From Candidatus Francisella endociliophora (GTDB lineage Bacteria > Pseudomonadota > Gammaproteobacteria > Francisellales > Francisellaceae), in contig NZ_CP009574.1 of assembly GCF_000764555.1 (NCBI RefSeq), positions 1,612,001 through 1,676,000 of the forward strand: a stretch of DNA of 64,000 nucleotides. Reading direction: 5' to 3'. The notes below the pieces were generated by a model, which did no database searches, had not been told where the DNA came from, and saw only the letters and a list, made by a program, of their open reading frames with translations. Both the position numbers and the translations under genes were made by a program. Shown piece after piece: positions 1 through 9,386 of this stretch. How positions within the stretch are numbered: the stretch's first letter is position 1; every line of letters begins with the position of its first letter.

Positions 1-822
1 GGGAGCGCTACTGAATTTACTTCTAATAATATAATTCCACATGACAGCATATTTGGTAATCTTTCGACATTAACAATAATTATGTTTGCTATGTCTGGAA
101 TTGAAATTATTCCAACATTTGCAAATTCTGTTAAGGGCGGAGGAAAAACTTTATATAAGAGTTTGATTTTTTCAGCCTTTCTTTTAATAGGCTTTTATAT
201 ATTAGGTACAATTGCTATAAATATTGTTTTAGCGCCTGATAATATAAGTGAAACGGCAGGCCTTGTCGATGCATTTAACTTATTAGGGCAAAAGCTGGGT
301 ATAAGCTGGTTAGCACATTTAATGGCATTTTTGTTAACATTTGCTGAGCTTGCAGGAATTACTATATGGCTTGTTGCTCCTATTACGATGTTCTTTAAAT
401 GTACACCTAGAGGTATATTGCCAGAATGGTTACATAAGACAAATAAGTACAATGCTCCAGCAAATGGCTTAATTTTTATGGGTGTAATTGTAAGTATAAT
501 TATTTTATTCACAAATCTATTGCCAACAGTTGATACTATGTATCATGCTTTGATACTTATGGCTACTGTATTATATTTTATACCATATATTTATGTGGCT
601 CTGGCGTACTATAAGTTAGCTGAAACAAGATTTAAATATTTGGTAAGTATATTAGTTCTAATATCTTTATGTTTAGGAATTATATTTAGTTTTCAGCCCC
701 CTGCAGATTTGAAAACAACTACTGAAATTATTATTTATGAGCTTGAATTAGCTTTAGGACCTATAGCATTTATTCTCATTGGCTGGGCTTTGTATAAATT
801 TAGAAGAGTTAGTAATGATTAA
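1..822 (+). CDS. APC-family amino-acid permease, C-terminal part (5' end outside window)
   Basis: The frame is open from base 1, so the gene begins upstream of the window; 273 codons are visible. The product is a polytopic inner-membrane protein with about seven hydrophobic segments. The stretch FAMSGIEIIPTFANSV is typical of the mid-protein helix in the APC amino-acid/polyamine/organocation superfamily, in glutamate:GABA-antiporter-like members. The substrate cannot be read from sequence. The stop codon overlaps the start of the next gene by eight bases (ATGATTAA), so the two are probably cotranslated. It is one of five amino-acid carriers in the window. Family confidence is high; substrate is unknown. 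Confidence 0.85.
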   Translation, partial: GSATEFTSNNIIPHDSIFGNLSTLTIIMFAMSGIEIIPTFANSVKGGGKTLYKSLIFSAFLLIGFYILGTIAINIVLAPDNISETAGLVDAFNLLGQKLGISWLAHLMAFLLTFAELAGITIWLVAPITMFFKCTPRGILPEWLHKTNKYNAPANGLIFMGVIVSIIILFTNLLPTVDTMYHALILMATVLYFIPYIYVALAYYKLAETRFKYLVSILVLISLCLGIIFSFQPPADLKTTTEIIIYELELALGPIAFILIGWALYKFRRVSND

Positions 823-2182
823 GAAAATAGTATTAATTACATCATTATCATTAGGTATTGTTTTTGGTGCATCACAAACAGAGGATAGTATTTTTAAAAA
901 TGTTGATACTATTATACAAAATGATGTTGATAATGGTTTTGGTGGAGCTGTTTTGGCAGTAATTAAAGATGGCGAAGTTATTAAAGAATCAGCTTATGGC
1001 TATCGTGATAGGTTTAAATCTGATTGTATAACAAGACCGGATTATACTATTCCAAATAGTTGTTATTTAGAAATGGCACAAAGAGCGCCTATGACAGTAA
1101 ATACAAAATTTGATTTAGCTTCTTTGACAAAAATTTATTCAACTGTATTTTCTATGATGCATTTGGTATACCAAGGCAAACTTGATCTTAATAAGCCCGT
1201 AGCAGACTATATACAAGACTACCCATACAAAGATATCACAGTAAAACAGGTAGCAGAACACACAGCAGGTTTTGGCCCTGAAGTAAACTTCTATAATAGA
1301 AATGATGTTATGTACAACGGCAAGACAGTAGAAGAAAATGGTTTTTATTCTCAAGATAGAGCAACGACTTTAGATTTTATAACAGGTCGAAATGATAGTG
1401 ACAATAATCCAAATTATCTTGTGGTGCCTAGAGAGTATGAGCCTGGTACAAAAAATATTTACAGTGATACTGATTTTATGTTACTTGGAACTATTATTGA
1501 GCATATTACTGGTAAATCACAAGATAAGTATGTAAAAGAGGAGATTTATAAACCTTTAGGAATACAACTTACATATAAGCCTCTTGAAAATGGTGTGGAT
1601 ATTAATCAAATTGCACAAACTGCTATTGGTAACTGGGATGCATCATATAGCGAGGTTTATGAAAAATACTTGAGAATAGAGTTTTATGATAATATGCGTC
1701 TTAATCCTATTCGAGGACATTCTCAAGATGAAAAGCTTTTCTATAGTATGGGTGAGGTATCTGGGCATGCTGGATTATTTGGTAGCGTTGAAGATTTAGA
1801 GCCATTAGTTAAGCTACTTTTAAATGGAGGTAGTTATAATGGAGTGACTCTATTTGATCAAAAGACTTTAGATCTATTTACAACTCCTGTTGCAACAAAT
1901 GATACTTATGGAATAGGTTGGAGGCTAGCTGGAGATGATGGAAAAATGGCTTGGATGATGGGTGACTATGCTAGTGATAAAGCATTTGGACACACTGGTT
2001 TTACAGGAATGGTAACAGTTATTGATCCTAAAAAGAATTTTGCAGTTATTTTGCTAACAGATAAGCTTCAGAGTCAACAATTATCTAAAGGGAGCTTTAA
2101 ATCTAGTCAAGATTATAAAACTCCAAATTATGGCTCTATAATGACACCTATTGAAGAAGATATTGAAAAATATTTAAATTGA
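815..2182 (+). CDS. Exported serine hydrolase, beta-lactamase class C / penicillin-binding-protein-like family
   Basis: The 455-residue protein begins with a signal peptide (MIKKIVLITSLSLGIVFGAS), which places it in the periplasm or envelope. It has the serine-hydrolase triad of motifs: SLTK (S-x-x-K nucleophile motif), YSD in the position of the Y-x-N motif, and HTG near the C terminus in place of KTG. I chose ATG 815 because it starts the signal peptide and follows a GAAGAG purine stretch; an upstream TTG at 779 would add an implausible leader. Members hydrolyse beta-lactams, D-amino-acid peptides or esters, and the true substrate is unknown. The start overlaps the permease stop, which suggests the permease imports a product of this enzyme, but that is inference. 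Confidence 0.85.
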   Translation: MIKKIVLITSLSLGIVFGASQTEDSIFKNVDTIIQNDVDNGFGGAVLAVIKDGEVIKESAYGYRDRFKSDCITRPDYTIPNSCYLEMAQRAPMTVNTKFDLASLTKIYSTVFSMMHLVYQGKLDLNKPVADYIQDYPYKDITVKQVAEHTAGFGPEVNFYNRNDVMYNGKTVEENGFYSQDRATTLDFITGRNDSDNNPNYLVVPREYEPGTKNIYSDTDFMLLGTIIEHITGKSQDKYVKEEIYKPLGIQLTYKPLENGVDINQIAQTAIGNWDASYSEVYEKYLRIEFYDNMRLNPIRGHSQDEKLFYSMGEVSGHAGLFGSVEDLEPLVKLLLNGGSYNGVTLFDQKTLDLFTTPVATNDTYGIGWRLAGDDGKMAWMMGDYASDKAFGHTGFTGMVTVIDPKKNFAVILLTDKLQSQQLSKGSFKSSQDYKTPNYGSIMTPIEEDIEKYLN

Positions 2183-2190
2183 TAAGCCTT

Positions 2191-3009
2191 TTATAATTTT
2201 AGTAATACTTTATCTAATAGATTAGTCGGTAAGATTCTTTTTAAGATTACAAAAATCCATGTAGCCTTTGTAATATGATAACGTGCTTTTGGTTGTTTGC
2301 TACTTATTATTTTCTCAACAACTTTTGCTACTGATATTGCAGGCTCGTTAAAAGGAATTTTTTTATGTTGCCATTTTAGCATTTTTTCATATTCATCTTT
2401 ATGATGAGAGCTTTGTATATCAATATTTTTTGCTGTTTTGACCATATTTTCTCTAAACTTGCTAGTTATTGGTCCTGTATTTAGAGTGCTTATATGTATA
2501 TTTGTCCCAGTTAATTCAAGACGTAGTGTATCAGTTAAACCTTCAACAGCATATTTACTGGCAATATATGGCCCGCGATATTTTGAGTATACTAGACCAA
2601 ATACGGAACTATGTTGAATAATTTTTCCATAACCTTGTTTACGCATTATTTTTATAGCTTGACTGGTCAGATTATGAAGAGCAAAAAAGTTTGTTTCAAA
2701 TTCATCTCTTAAATATTTTGTATCAACATCTTCTATTGCACCAGCTTGACCAAATCCTGCATTATTAAATACTATATCTAAAGTTCCATTAGTTTTCGTT
2801 AAAATATCTTGTAGTGCTTTATCTACTTGTGCATAATTATTTACATCAATCTGGTATGTCTCAAAACCTTCAGTAATTAGAGCCTCAACATCTTTTTGTT
2901 GCCTTGCAGAAGCAAAAACTCTATGTCCTTGATCTTTAAGATATTTTGCAGTAGCGTAGCCAATGCCGCCATGGGAGCATCCTGTTATTAGTATTGTTTG
3001 CTGAGACAT
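2191..3009 (-). CDS. Short-chain dehydrogenase/reductase (SDR)
   Basis: A 272-residue cytoplasmic NAD(P)-dependent oxidoreductase of the classical SDR family. The nucleotide-binding motif TGCSHGGIG is at residues 9-17, NNAG at 82-85, the catalytic Ser near 134-135, and the Tyr148-x3-Lys152 pair in YIASK. The C terminus is extended, basic and hydrophobic, as in retinol-dehydrogenase-like SDRs that may associate with membrane. The substrate is unknown. It converges on the serine hydrolase with only eight bases between stops and is a single-gene unit. Family assignment is firm. Confidence 0.9.
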   Translation of the reverse strand: MSQQTILITGCSHGGIGYATAKYLKDQGHRVFASARQQKDVEALITEGFETYQIDVNNYAQVDKALQDILTKTNGTLDIVFNNAGFGQAGAIEDVDTKYLRDEFETNFFALHNLTSQAIKIMRKQGYGKIIQHSSVFGLVYSKYRGPYIASKYAVEGLTDTLRLELTGTNIHISTLNTGPITSKFRENMVKTAKNIDIQSSHHKDEYEKMLKWQHKKIPFNEPAISVAKVVEKIISSKQPKARYHITKATWIFVILKRILPTNLLDKVLLKL

Positions 3010-3103
3010 ATCTTTAGTTTAATAATTATCCTTAGTGTTTAGTTTAGGTTAAAATAATTACTATGTAAAACTGTTAGTTTATAAACTTAGTAGAAGTTTT
3101 GTT

Positions 3104-3616
3104 ATGAATTATAGTAGAGCCCGTAAGTTAGTCAAACTCAAAAAGAGGCTTGGTCAAACAAGAAGTCTTAGAATTGTAGAAGCAAAATTGTTGCAAAAAC
3201 AATTATGGAAGTTTGGTTATAAATCTGTTGCACGAGGATTGATGATTGGACTATTCTGGATGATGATACCGATGCCTTTCCAGATGGTACCTACTGTAAT
3301 CATGTGTATATATCTTAGGGCCAATATACCGTTAGCTATAGCTTGTGTTTGGATTAGTAATCCTATTACGTGGCTACCTTTATATTTTGCTAATTATCTT
3401 TTTGGTAGCTTTATATTAGGCCTAAATATAAATATTATTGAATGGAAAGCATATGCTACTTATGTCATGAATAATATTTGGCAATTCTGGCAGCCACTAT
3501 ATTTAGGTAGCTTTGTGGGAGGGTTGATACTAAGTTCATTAGCTTTTGTTTTAGTTTATATAGTGAGGTTTTTGAGAATGCAAATAAAGAAAAATAAAAA
3601 AATTAGCTCTTTTTGA
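3104..3616 (+). CDS. DUF2062 membrane protein
   Basis: A 170-residue protein with a basic N terminus and three hydrophobic segments. The glycine/proline-rich core (ARGLMIGLFWMMIPMPFQM, then SNPITWLPLY) is the hallmark of DUF2062, a family of small inner-membrane proteins of unknown function. The ATG follows a weak AGAAG purine stretch. Its last 14 coding bases overlap the convergent helix-turn-helix gene, so the two mRNAs would be complementary at their 3' ends. No function can be assigned. Confidence 0.8.
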   Translation: MNYSRARKLVKLKKRLGQTRSLRIVEAKLLQKQLWKFGYKSVARGLMIGLFWMMIPMPFQMVPTVIMCIYLRANIPLAIACVWISNPITWLPLYFANYLFGSFILGLNINIIEWKAYATYVMNNIWQFWQPLYLGSFVGGLILSSLAFVLVYIVRFLRMQIKKNKKISSF

Positions 3617-4052
3617 ATTTGTTAAAAAACTTTTTGAAAAGCCCTGTATTTTCTTCAGCTTGTTGAGCAGCAACTCTTGTCATCCTTATTTCTCGAAGCT
3701 TCTCCTGAATTTTTTCTTCGGTATTGTGTGTTTGTGTATTAGTTGTAGCCATATCAGGGGTATCAATACTCGGAGTTTGCTTTTCAGGATTACCTATTGA
3801 AGTATTTTCTTTTGTTATATTTTTAGAAGGTTTACTTGATATATCTTCTAAGAACTTACTTTGAGTTACAACATAGACATCATTTTCATTTTTTTTGACA
3901 AAGCCTTGATCTCTTAAGGCTCTGCGGTATTTATAAATAGTGCTTTTAGAAACTCCAAAACCATCTGCTAATTTAGCAGCACTTTGACCATTTTTAATAG
4001 CATTAAATATGGCTCTTTTCATAGCAATTTCTTTTTGTACTGGGATTCTCAT
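3603..4052 (-). CDS. Helix-turn-helix (resolvase/Hin-type HTH) protein
   Basis: A 149-residue hydrophilic protein. Residues about 15-55 form a predicted helix-turn-helix of the recombinase/Hin type (SAAKLADGFGVSKSTIYKYRR) but there is no catalytic recombinase domain. The remainder is a polar Ser/Thr/Asn/Gln-rich linker and a basic C terminus ending in KKFFNKFKKS. It may be a DNA-binding regulator. The start lacks a clear Shine-Dalgarno sequence; an internal Met at residue 11 is an alternative. Its 3' end overlaps the DUF2062 gene by 14 bases. The DNA target is unknown. Confidence 0.7.
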   Translation of the reverse strand: MRIPVQKEIAMKRAIFNAIKNGQSAAKLADGFGVSKSTIYKYRRALRDQGFVKKNENDVYVVTQSKFLEDISSKPSKNITKENTSIGNPEKQTPSIDTPDMATTNTQTHNTEEKIQEKLREIRMTRVAAQQAEENTGLFKKFFNKFKKS

Positions 4053-4121
4053 AATATCGCTTATATGTCGTTTTTTGAATATGCTCAGTTTATTAGATAC
4101 ATTATATCGTAGCTTTTTTAC

Positions 4122-5309
4122 TTATACAACTTGTCCTGAAGCCCACCCTGAAGCCCATGCCCATTGGAAATTATAGCCTCCTAGCCAACCTGTGACATCA
4201 ATCACTTCACCCACAAAATAAAGTCCAGCAACTTTGTTGGACTCTAGGGTCTTTGATGAAAGTTCATCACAACTTACACCGCCAAGTGTAACTTCTGCAG
4301 TTTTATAGCCTTCATTTGTTTGTGGGTAAATTTTCCATTGATGTATTTTATCGTGGATAGCAGTAATTTTGTCATTATGTAAATCACATATTCTTTGCTC
4401 AAGAATATCTTGCTCAAAAAATGCGGCCACCAGATTTTTTGGAAGTAGCTCAGATAGAGTGTTCTTAAGTGTAGTTTTTGACCTTTGCTCTTTTTTTAAG
4501 CTTAAAAAGTCAGAAATATTTTTATTAGGAGATAAATTGATTTGGATGTTTTCTCCAGTATTCCAATATGAAGATATCTGTAGAATAGCAGGTCCACTAA
4601 GTCCTTTATGTGTGAAAAGTATATTTTCATCAAAGCTGACTTTATTGTTTGAAACGTTACAAAAAACAGAAATACCTTTTAGTTGACTAAATCTTTTTTG
4701 ATCTTTTTGATTAAAAATGAAGGGTACTAATCCAGCTCTTTGAGAATTAACTTTTAAGTCAAACTGTTTTGCGATTTTATAACCAAACCCTGTAGCGCCC
4801 ATCGTTGGAATTGATAGACCTCCTGTTGCGATAACTAGAGATTCACAACTATATGTATGATCTTTTGAGTGTAAATAAAAGCTATTTTCTTTTTTGTAAA
4901 TTTTGTCAATAGCTGTATAAAGTTGTATTTTAGCACCATACTTATCACATTCTGATAAAAGCATATTTACGATATCTTTCGCTTTGTTATCGCAGAAAAG
5001 TTGGCCTAATGTTTTTTCATGATATGGGATATTATAATCACTAACTAAGCCAATGAAGTCCCATTGAGTATAGCGAGATAGGGCAGATTTCATAAAATGT
5101 TGATTGTCTGCTAAATATCTATCAGGGGCGACATTATAATTTGTGAAGTTACAGCGACCACCTCCTGACATTAGGATCTTTTTGCCCACTTTGTTTGCAT
5201 GATCTAGTACTAGAGTATTACGGCCTCTTTTTGCAGCTTCTATAGCACACATAAGTCCAGCAGCACCAGCTCCAATTATTATGACATCATATTTATTTGT
5301 TTGAGTCAT
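4122..5309 (-). CDS. HI0933/YhiN-family FAD-dependent flavoprotein
   Basis: A 395-residue cytoplasmic flavoprotein. The N-terminal dinucleotide-binding motif IIIGAGAAGLMCAIEAA and the family signature KKILMSGGGRCNFTN identify the HI0933/YhiN family. The C-terminal GLYFVGEVIDVTGWLGGYN motif contacts FAD in the same family. The reaction of most members is unknown; some are annotated as aminoacetone oxidases, which I would not assert here. It appears to be a monocistronic leftward gene with an ATTATA (TATAAT on its strand) about 40 bases upstream of the start. Confidence 0.87.
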   Translation of the reverse strand: MTQTNKYDVIIIGAGAAGLMCAIEAAKRGRNTLVLDHANKVGKKILMSGGGRCNFTNYNVAPDRYLADNQHFMKSALSRYTQWDFIGLVSDYNIPYHEKTLGQLFCDNKAKDIVNMLLSECDKYGAKIQLYTAIDKIYKKENSFYLHSKDHTYSCESLVIATGGLSIPTMGATGFGYKIAKQFDLKVNSQRAGLVPFIFNQKDQKRFSQLKGISVFCNVSNNKVSFDENILFTHKGLSGPAILQISSYWNTGENIQINLSPNKNISDFLSLKKEQRSKTTLKNTLSELLPKNLVAAFFEQDILEQRICDLHNDKITAIHDKIHQWKIYPQTNEGYKTAEVTLGGVSCDELSSKTLESNKVAGLYFVGEVIDVTGWLGGYNFQWAWASGWASGQVV

Positions 5310-5408
5310 TTATATTACCATCGATTTTGAGCTTTAAAATTTGTGTATATTATACCTAATGAAATATCTAAAAGATCTTTAATTTTACTCTTGTAAGGTA
5401 TTTATAAT

Positions 5409-6263
5409 CTATCTTGTTGGATAGGGTATAAATTCATCCTCATCATCTATAACTTTATCGAATTTATCTTCTTGCCAGTCTTTTATCGCTTGATTTATTC
5501 TGGTTTCTTTACTGGAAACAAAATTCCATTTTATAAATCTTTTACCTAGTTTATCACCACCTAGAATTATAAATTCACTATTACAAAGTGCTTTAATATT
5601 AGTAGTATTTTCTAAAATAGCTAATTGAGATTTTGAAATTTTTTGATCGGATATTTCGAGTTCTCCAGATAAAACATAAATACCTACTTGCTCCTTAATA
5701 GGAATATCTAAAGAGCAATTTTTTTGTAGTTCTATATGAGCTAAAAGTGTATCACAGAAGGTTTTTACAGGAGATTCATGTTCCCATGCTTTACCTATAA
5801 GTAGTTTTATTTGAGCGTTATTATATTTGAATGTCGGTAGAGTTGATTCTGAATAATGTAAAAACTCTGGTTCAACCTCTTCAAATTCTAAAGGAAGAGC
5901 TAGCCACAGTTGTAGTCCATGTAATATTCTTGCTTGATTACGACTCTCTTTGGGTTCTCTTTCTGAATGAGTAATACCTTTGCCTGCTACCATTAATCCT
6001 ATTTCATTAGGTTTTGTTGTCTGGATGTTTCCCAGAGAATCTCTATGGGTAATTTTTCCTTCTAGTAGATAAGATACTGTTGCAAGGTTGATATGTGGGT
6101 GAGGGCGTATATCAAGAGCGATAGAGCTATCTAAAGTAGCAGGGCCAAAATGGTCCATAAATATCCAAGGTCCAACCATCTGCTGTTTCGAGGATGGTAA
6201 TATTCTGTTGACCGTTATTTTATCTAGATGCTTTATATTTGGGCTGAGGATATGTTTAATCAT
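5409..6263 (-). CDS. Pirin-family protein
   Basis: A 284-residue cupin-fold protein. The metal ligands of pirins are present: His55 and His57 in RPHPHINL, His99 and Glu101 in GITHSERE. Bacterial pirins may have quercetinase activity or modulate metabolic enzymes; the role here is not known. I place the start at the ATG at 6263 (MIKHILSP), since the longer frame to 6347 adds a 28-residue hydrophobic leader not found in pirins. A GAG lies nine bases upstream. It is separated from the next gene on the same strand by about 95 bases. Confidence 0.85.
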   Translation of the reverse strand: MIKHILSPNIKHLDKITVNRILPSSKQQMVGPWIFMDHFGPATLDSSIALDIRPHPHINLATVSYLLEGKITHRDSLGNIQTTKPNEIGLMVAGKGITHSEREPKESRNQARILHGLQLWLALPLEFEEVEPEFLHYSESTLPTFKYNNAQIKLLIGKAWEHESPVKTFCDTLLAHIELQKNCSLDIPIKEQVGIYVLSGELEISDQKISKSQLAILENTTNIKALCNSEFIILGGDKLGKRFIKWNFVSSKETRINQAIKDWQEDKFDKVIDDEDEFIPYPTR

Positions 6264-6358
6264 ATAGCTAAACTCATAAAAAGATGGCTTATAACAAAAG
6301 TATAACAGAGAGGAAAAAAGATAAAAAATGTATATCAGAACTTCCAATATGGAATGTG

Positions 6359-7561
6359 TTAAAGATCTTTTAGTTTATACCAATATAGACTAATGATTAT
6401 AAACATTAAGACTAAATAGATGCTAATGATGTCTATGATAGTATGTGCATGCAAATAACTTTGAATAAAAGATACTAAGCTTGTGATTGACATATTTATA
6501 AAATACATAATTGCAGCAGCGGTACCAGAGATGTGGCGAAACATTGATATACCTCTTCCCATTGAGAGGGGAAATATTGAGCCGCATGTAAAATATACAA
6601 ACATTGTTGTAATAATTAACAAACTAATACTGTTTGGTATAGCAAAACTGATTATAAAAAACACAGCGATTAATAAACTAAATAAGTGAATAACGCTAAA
6701 AAATATCTTACCAACAGAAAAAAGATCTACTAATCTGCGACTAATAATTGGAGCTGGTAAAAATGCAAAACCTAAAAATATTGCGAGTTTTCCAAAATAA
6801 GCTGCTGAATATCCCATAATATCTTGTATAAGAAATGGTCCTAATGTGTTAAAGCTTATAATAAGTGAATATGCAACTCCCATAACTATACTTAGAGATA
6901 TAAATTCTTTATTTGATAAAACCTCTATGAGATCATTTTTTATTTTTATAGCATTTGGTTTTGTCTTTTTTTCAATAGTTTCTGGAATATATTTAAATAC
7001 TAAAATCGTTAAAATAGCAACGATAATGCTAAAAAAGTAAAAGCCGGATTTCCAGCCAAATAGTTCTTGTAAAAAACCTCCAAGAATAGGACCTACTATT
7101 GGTCCTAATCCCCATAGAAATCCCATCGTTGGACCTAGTTTTAAAAGTTTCTCAGGAGGCAGAGTATCTGAGAATATACCTCTATTAACAACACCAATAG
7201 CTCCCATAAGGAAACCCTGTCCAAATCTTGCAGTTAATAGTACATATTCATTAGGTATAACTGTTGGTAATATACTAGAAACTACAAATCCTATACAACA
7301 GGCTCTTAATAATGTTTTACGTCCAAGCGCATCTGTCATTACACCAATTATAAAATTACCTAACGCATATCCAACTAAGTATAGCGAGATAACCATTTTT
7401 GATACAGATGCTGAAATATGTAATGATGAGCTAATCCCAGGTAGTGATGGAGCAAATAAGTCAATAGTCATACCCATCAAAATAGGAAATGATAGCAGGA
7501 TAAACAGTCTTATTTTGTAGTGGAAAGATGTATTTTTATTAATATCTTGAAAAGTAGACAT
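6359..7561 (-). CDS. MFS drug-resistance transporter, Bcr/CflA type
   Basis: A 400-residue inner-membrane protein with about twelve hydrophobic segments. After TM2 there is the MFS motif A region GVMTDALGRKTLL, and the start (ILMGMTIDLFAPSLPGI) resembles the Bcr/CflA subfamily, proton-driven exporters of drugs or small metabolites. The substrate cannot be predicted. It lies between the pirin gene and gdhA on the minus strand. The 108-base gap to gdhA contains an 8-base inverted repeat (AGCTAGTA/TACTAGCT, 7614-7655 region). Confidence 0.85.
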   Translation of the reverse strand: MSTFQDINKNTSFHYKIRLFILLSFPILMGMTIDLFAPSLPGISSSLHISASVSKMVISLYLVGYALGNFIIGVMTDALGRKTLLRACCIGFVVSSILPTVIPNEYVLLTARFGQGFLMGAIGVVNRGIFSDTLPPEKLLKLGPTMGFLWGLGPIVGPILGGFLQELFGWKSGFYFFSIIVAILTILVFKYIPETIEKKTKPNAIKIKNDLIEVLSNKEFISLSIVMGVAYSLIISFNTLGPFLIQDIMGYSAAYFGKLAIFLGFAFLPAPIISRRLVDLFSVGKIFFSVIHLFSLLIAVFFIISFAIPNSISLLIITTMFVYFTCGSIFPLSMGRGISMFRHISGTAAAIMYFINMSITSLVSFIQSYLHAHTIIDIISIYLVLMFIIISLYWYKLKDL

Positions 7562-7669
7562 TGTGACAATGTTTTATAAAAAATATTTAGAAAGCTAATT
7601 TTATCAGAAATAAGCTAGTAAGTAAGATTTATTTGAAAATACTAGCTAGAATAAAAAAAGAGGTTTTAA

Positions 7670-9019
7670 TTAATATCTACCTTGTTGAATCATAGCTTCA
7701 GCTACTTTTTCGAAACCTGCTAAGTTAGCACCAGCTACTAGGTTATAATCATAGCCATATTTGCTACTTGCATTAACACATGCTTGGAAGATGTTTGCCA
7801 TGATTTCACGTAGTCTAGATTCAACTTCTTCAGCTGTCCATGCAAGTCTAGTAGAGTTTTGAGCCATTTCAAGACCAGAACAAGCTACACCACCAGCGTT
7901 AGAAGCCTTACCTGGAGCAAGGTTAATTTTTTTACTTTGTAATAAAGCGATAGCTTCATTAGTTACAGGCATGTTAGATGCTTCAACAACATATTTAACA
8001 CCGTTGTCTATTAACTGCTTAGCTTCTTCTTCATGTATCTCGTTTTGAGTAGCACCAGGAATTGCTATATCAGCTTTCACACCCCAAGGCTTCTCACCTG
8101 GGTGCCAAGTTGCGCCAAAGTCTTTAGCATAATCTTGCATAGTTTTTTCACCAGCACGAATTTTTAATAAGTACTCAATTTTTTCTTCAGTGTTGATGCC
8201 TTCTGGATCATGTACAAAACCTTTAGAACCTGAGATAGTAACAACTTTACCACCAAGTTGAGTTACTTTTTTACATACACCCCATGCAACGTTACCATAA
8301 CCAGACGCGATTACAGTTTTACCTTCCATAGTTTCACCATCATGCTTAAGCATTTCATCTAAGAAGAATACAGCACCATAACCAGTAGCTTCTGGACGAA
8401 TTAAGCTTCCACCTGATTCTAGTGACTTACCAGTTAGCACACCATTTTCAAAACATGCTCTAATTCTTCTGTATTGACCGTACATATAGCCGATCTCTCT
8501 GCCACCTACACCGATATCACCAGCTGGTACATCGATATCTGGACCAATGTGACGTTGTAGTTCCATCATAAAGCTTTGGCAGAAGTTCATGATTTCTTGA
8601 TCTGTTTTTCCTTTAGGATCAAAGTCAGCACCACCTTTACCACCACCCATAGGAAGTGTAGTTAAGCTGTTTTTGAAAACTTGCTCAAAACCAAGGAATT
8701 TGATAATTCCAGAGTATACGCTTGGATGGAATCGAATACCACCTTTGAAAGGTCCAATAGCGCCGTTGAATTGATATCTGTAGCCTCTATTTACTTGAAT
8801 ATTACCATTTCTATCTGTCCATGGTACTCTAAAAGAGATTCCTCTTTCAGGCTCTACCATACGAGCTAAAATATTTTCTTCAATATATTTAGGATTTTGC
8901 TCTAAGGCTGGCTTAAGAGTAGAAAAAACTTCTTTTACTGCTTGGATGAACTCTTTCTCATGTCCATCTCTTTTTTCTACATCAGCGATTACACTATCAA
9001 TATACTTTTGAGCATTCAT
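7670..9019 (-). CDS. gdhA: NADP-type glutamate dehydrogenase
   Basis: A 449-residue cytoplasmic enzyme that interconverts 2-oxoglutarate plus ammonia and glutamate. Substrate and catalytic motifs are clear: GPFKGGIRFHPSV, then PMGGGKGGADFDPKG with the catalytic lysine, then a Rossmann domain (ASGYGNVAWG) and ASNAGGVACSG near the end. The length and the GGADFDPKGK form match the hexameric NADP-dependent bacterial class. The start is preceded by a strong AAAGGAGA ribosome binding site. The 5' region carries a perfect palindrome at 9123-9136. A run of U residues follows the stop on the transcript, but any terminator stem is weak. Confidence 0.97.
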   Translation of the reverse strand: MNAQKYIDSVIADVEKRDGHEKEFIQAVKEVFSTLKPALEQNPKYIEENILARMVEPERGISFRVPWTDRNGNIQVNRGYRYQFNGAIGPFKGGIRFHPSVYSGIIKFLGFEQVFKNSLTTLPMGGGKGGADFDPKGKTDQEIMNFCQSFMMELQRHIGPDIDVPAGDIGVGGREIGYMYGQYRRIRACFENGVLTGKSLESGGSLIRPEATGYGAVFFLDEMLKHDGETMEGKTVIASGYGNVAWGVCKKVTQLGGKVVTISGSKGFVHDPEGINTEEKIEYLLKIRAGEKTMQDYAKDFGATWHPGEKPWGVKADIAIPGATQNEIHEEEAKQLIDNGVKYVVEASNMPVTNEAIALLQSKKINLAPGKASNAGGVACSGLEMAQNSTRLAWTAEEVESRLREIMANIFQACVNASSKYGYDYNLVAGANLAGFEKVAEAMIQQGRY

Positions 9020-9122
9020 TTATGCGTCTCCTTTGTGATTTGAAAAATTAAAAGAATCTTTGTTTCAATACATAACATAACGTAACCTATATCTAGTATA
9101 AGCAGACAACAAATATTCTATA

Positions 9123-9136
9123 TATGCAATTTTGCA
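9123..9136. repeat. Palindrome ATGCAA-TT-TTGCAT upstream of gdhA
   Basis: A perfect 6-base inverted repeat with a 2-base centre, about 105 bases upstream of the gdhA start, with partial symmetry continuing to TATATGCA...TGCATCTA (9121-9140). It has the size of a dimeric-repressor operator. No known regulator can be named. Confidence 0.4.
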
Positions 9137-9318
9137 TCTAAATTAGTTTATTTACAACTCTCTTAGAGTAGATAAACATTATTTTATAATAATTTTGGTG
9201 TATTAAAAATCAAATAATTTAATTTCACATATAAAAATATTTTACAAGTTATTGATTATTGTTTAGTCTAGTAGGATAAGTGATGTTTTTCGTTAAATAA
9301 TAACTAAAGGAATAAAAT

Positions 9319-9369
9319 ATGAGCATGGCATTTGGTTATAACTTTATGAGTCGTATTTGGAATCTGTAG
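9319..9369 (+). CDS. Micro-ORF 1, 16 residues (possible leader peptide)
   Basis: The ATG at 9319 starts MSMAFGYNFMSRIWNL and stops at TAG 9367-9369. An AAAGGA ribosome binding site lies about eight bases upstream. The peptide is rich in aromatic residues (two Phe, one Tyr, one Trp) and methionine. It is too short to be found by ordinary gene callers. I do not recognise it. A second micro-ORF with an equally strong ribosome binding site follows after 17 bases, and the YkuD-like/lysA operon starts about 150 bases downstream. Translation is inferred only from the initiation signal. Confidence 0.45.
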   Translation: MSMAFGYNFMSRIWNL

Positions 9370-9386
9370 CAAAAGGAGAATAGTGT

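Noticed and set aside
7614-7655. Inverted repeat AGCTAGTA/TACTAGCT between gdhA and the MFS gene as a terminator
   Set aside because: Long loop and no U tract on either strand, so it is not supported as an intrinsic terminator.
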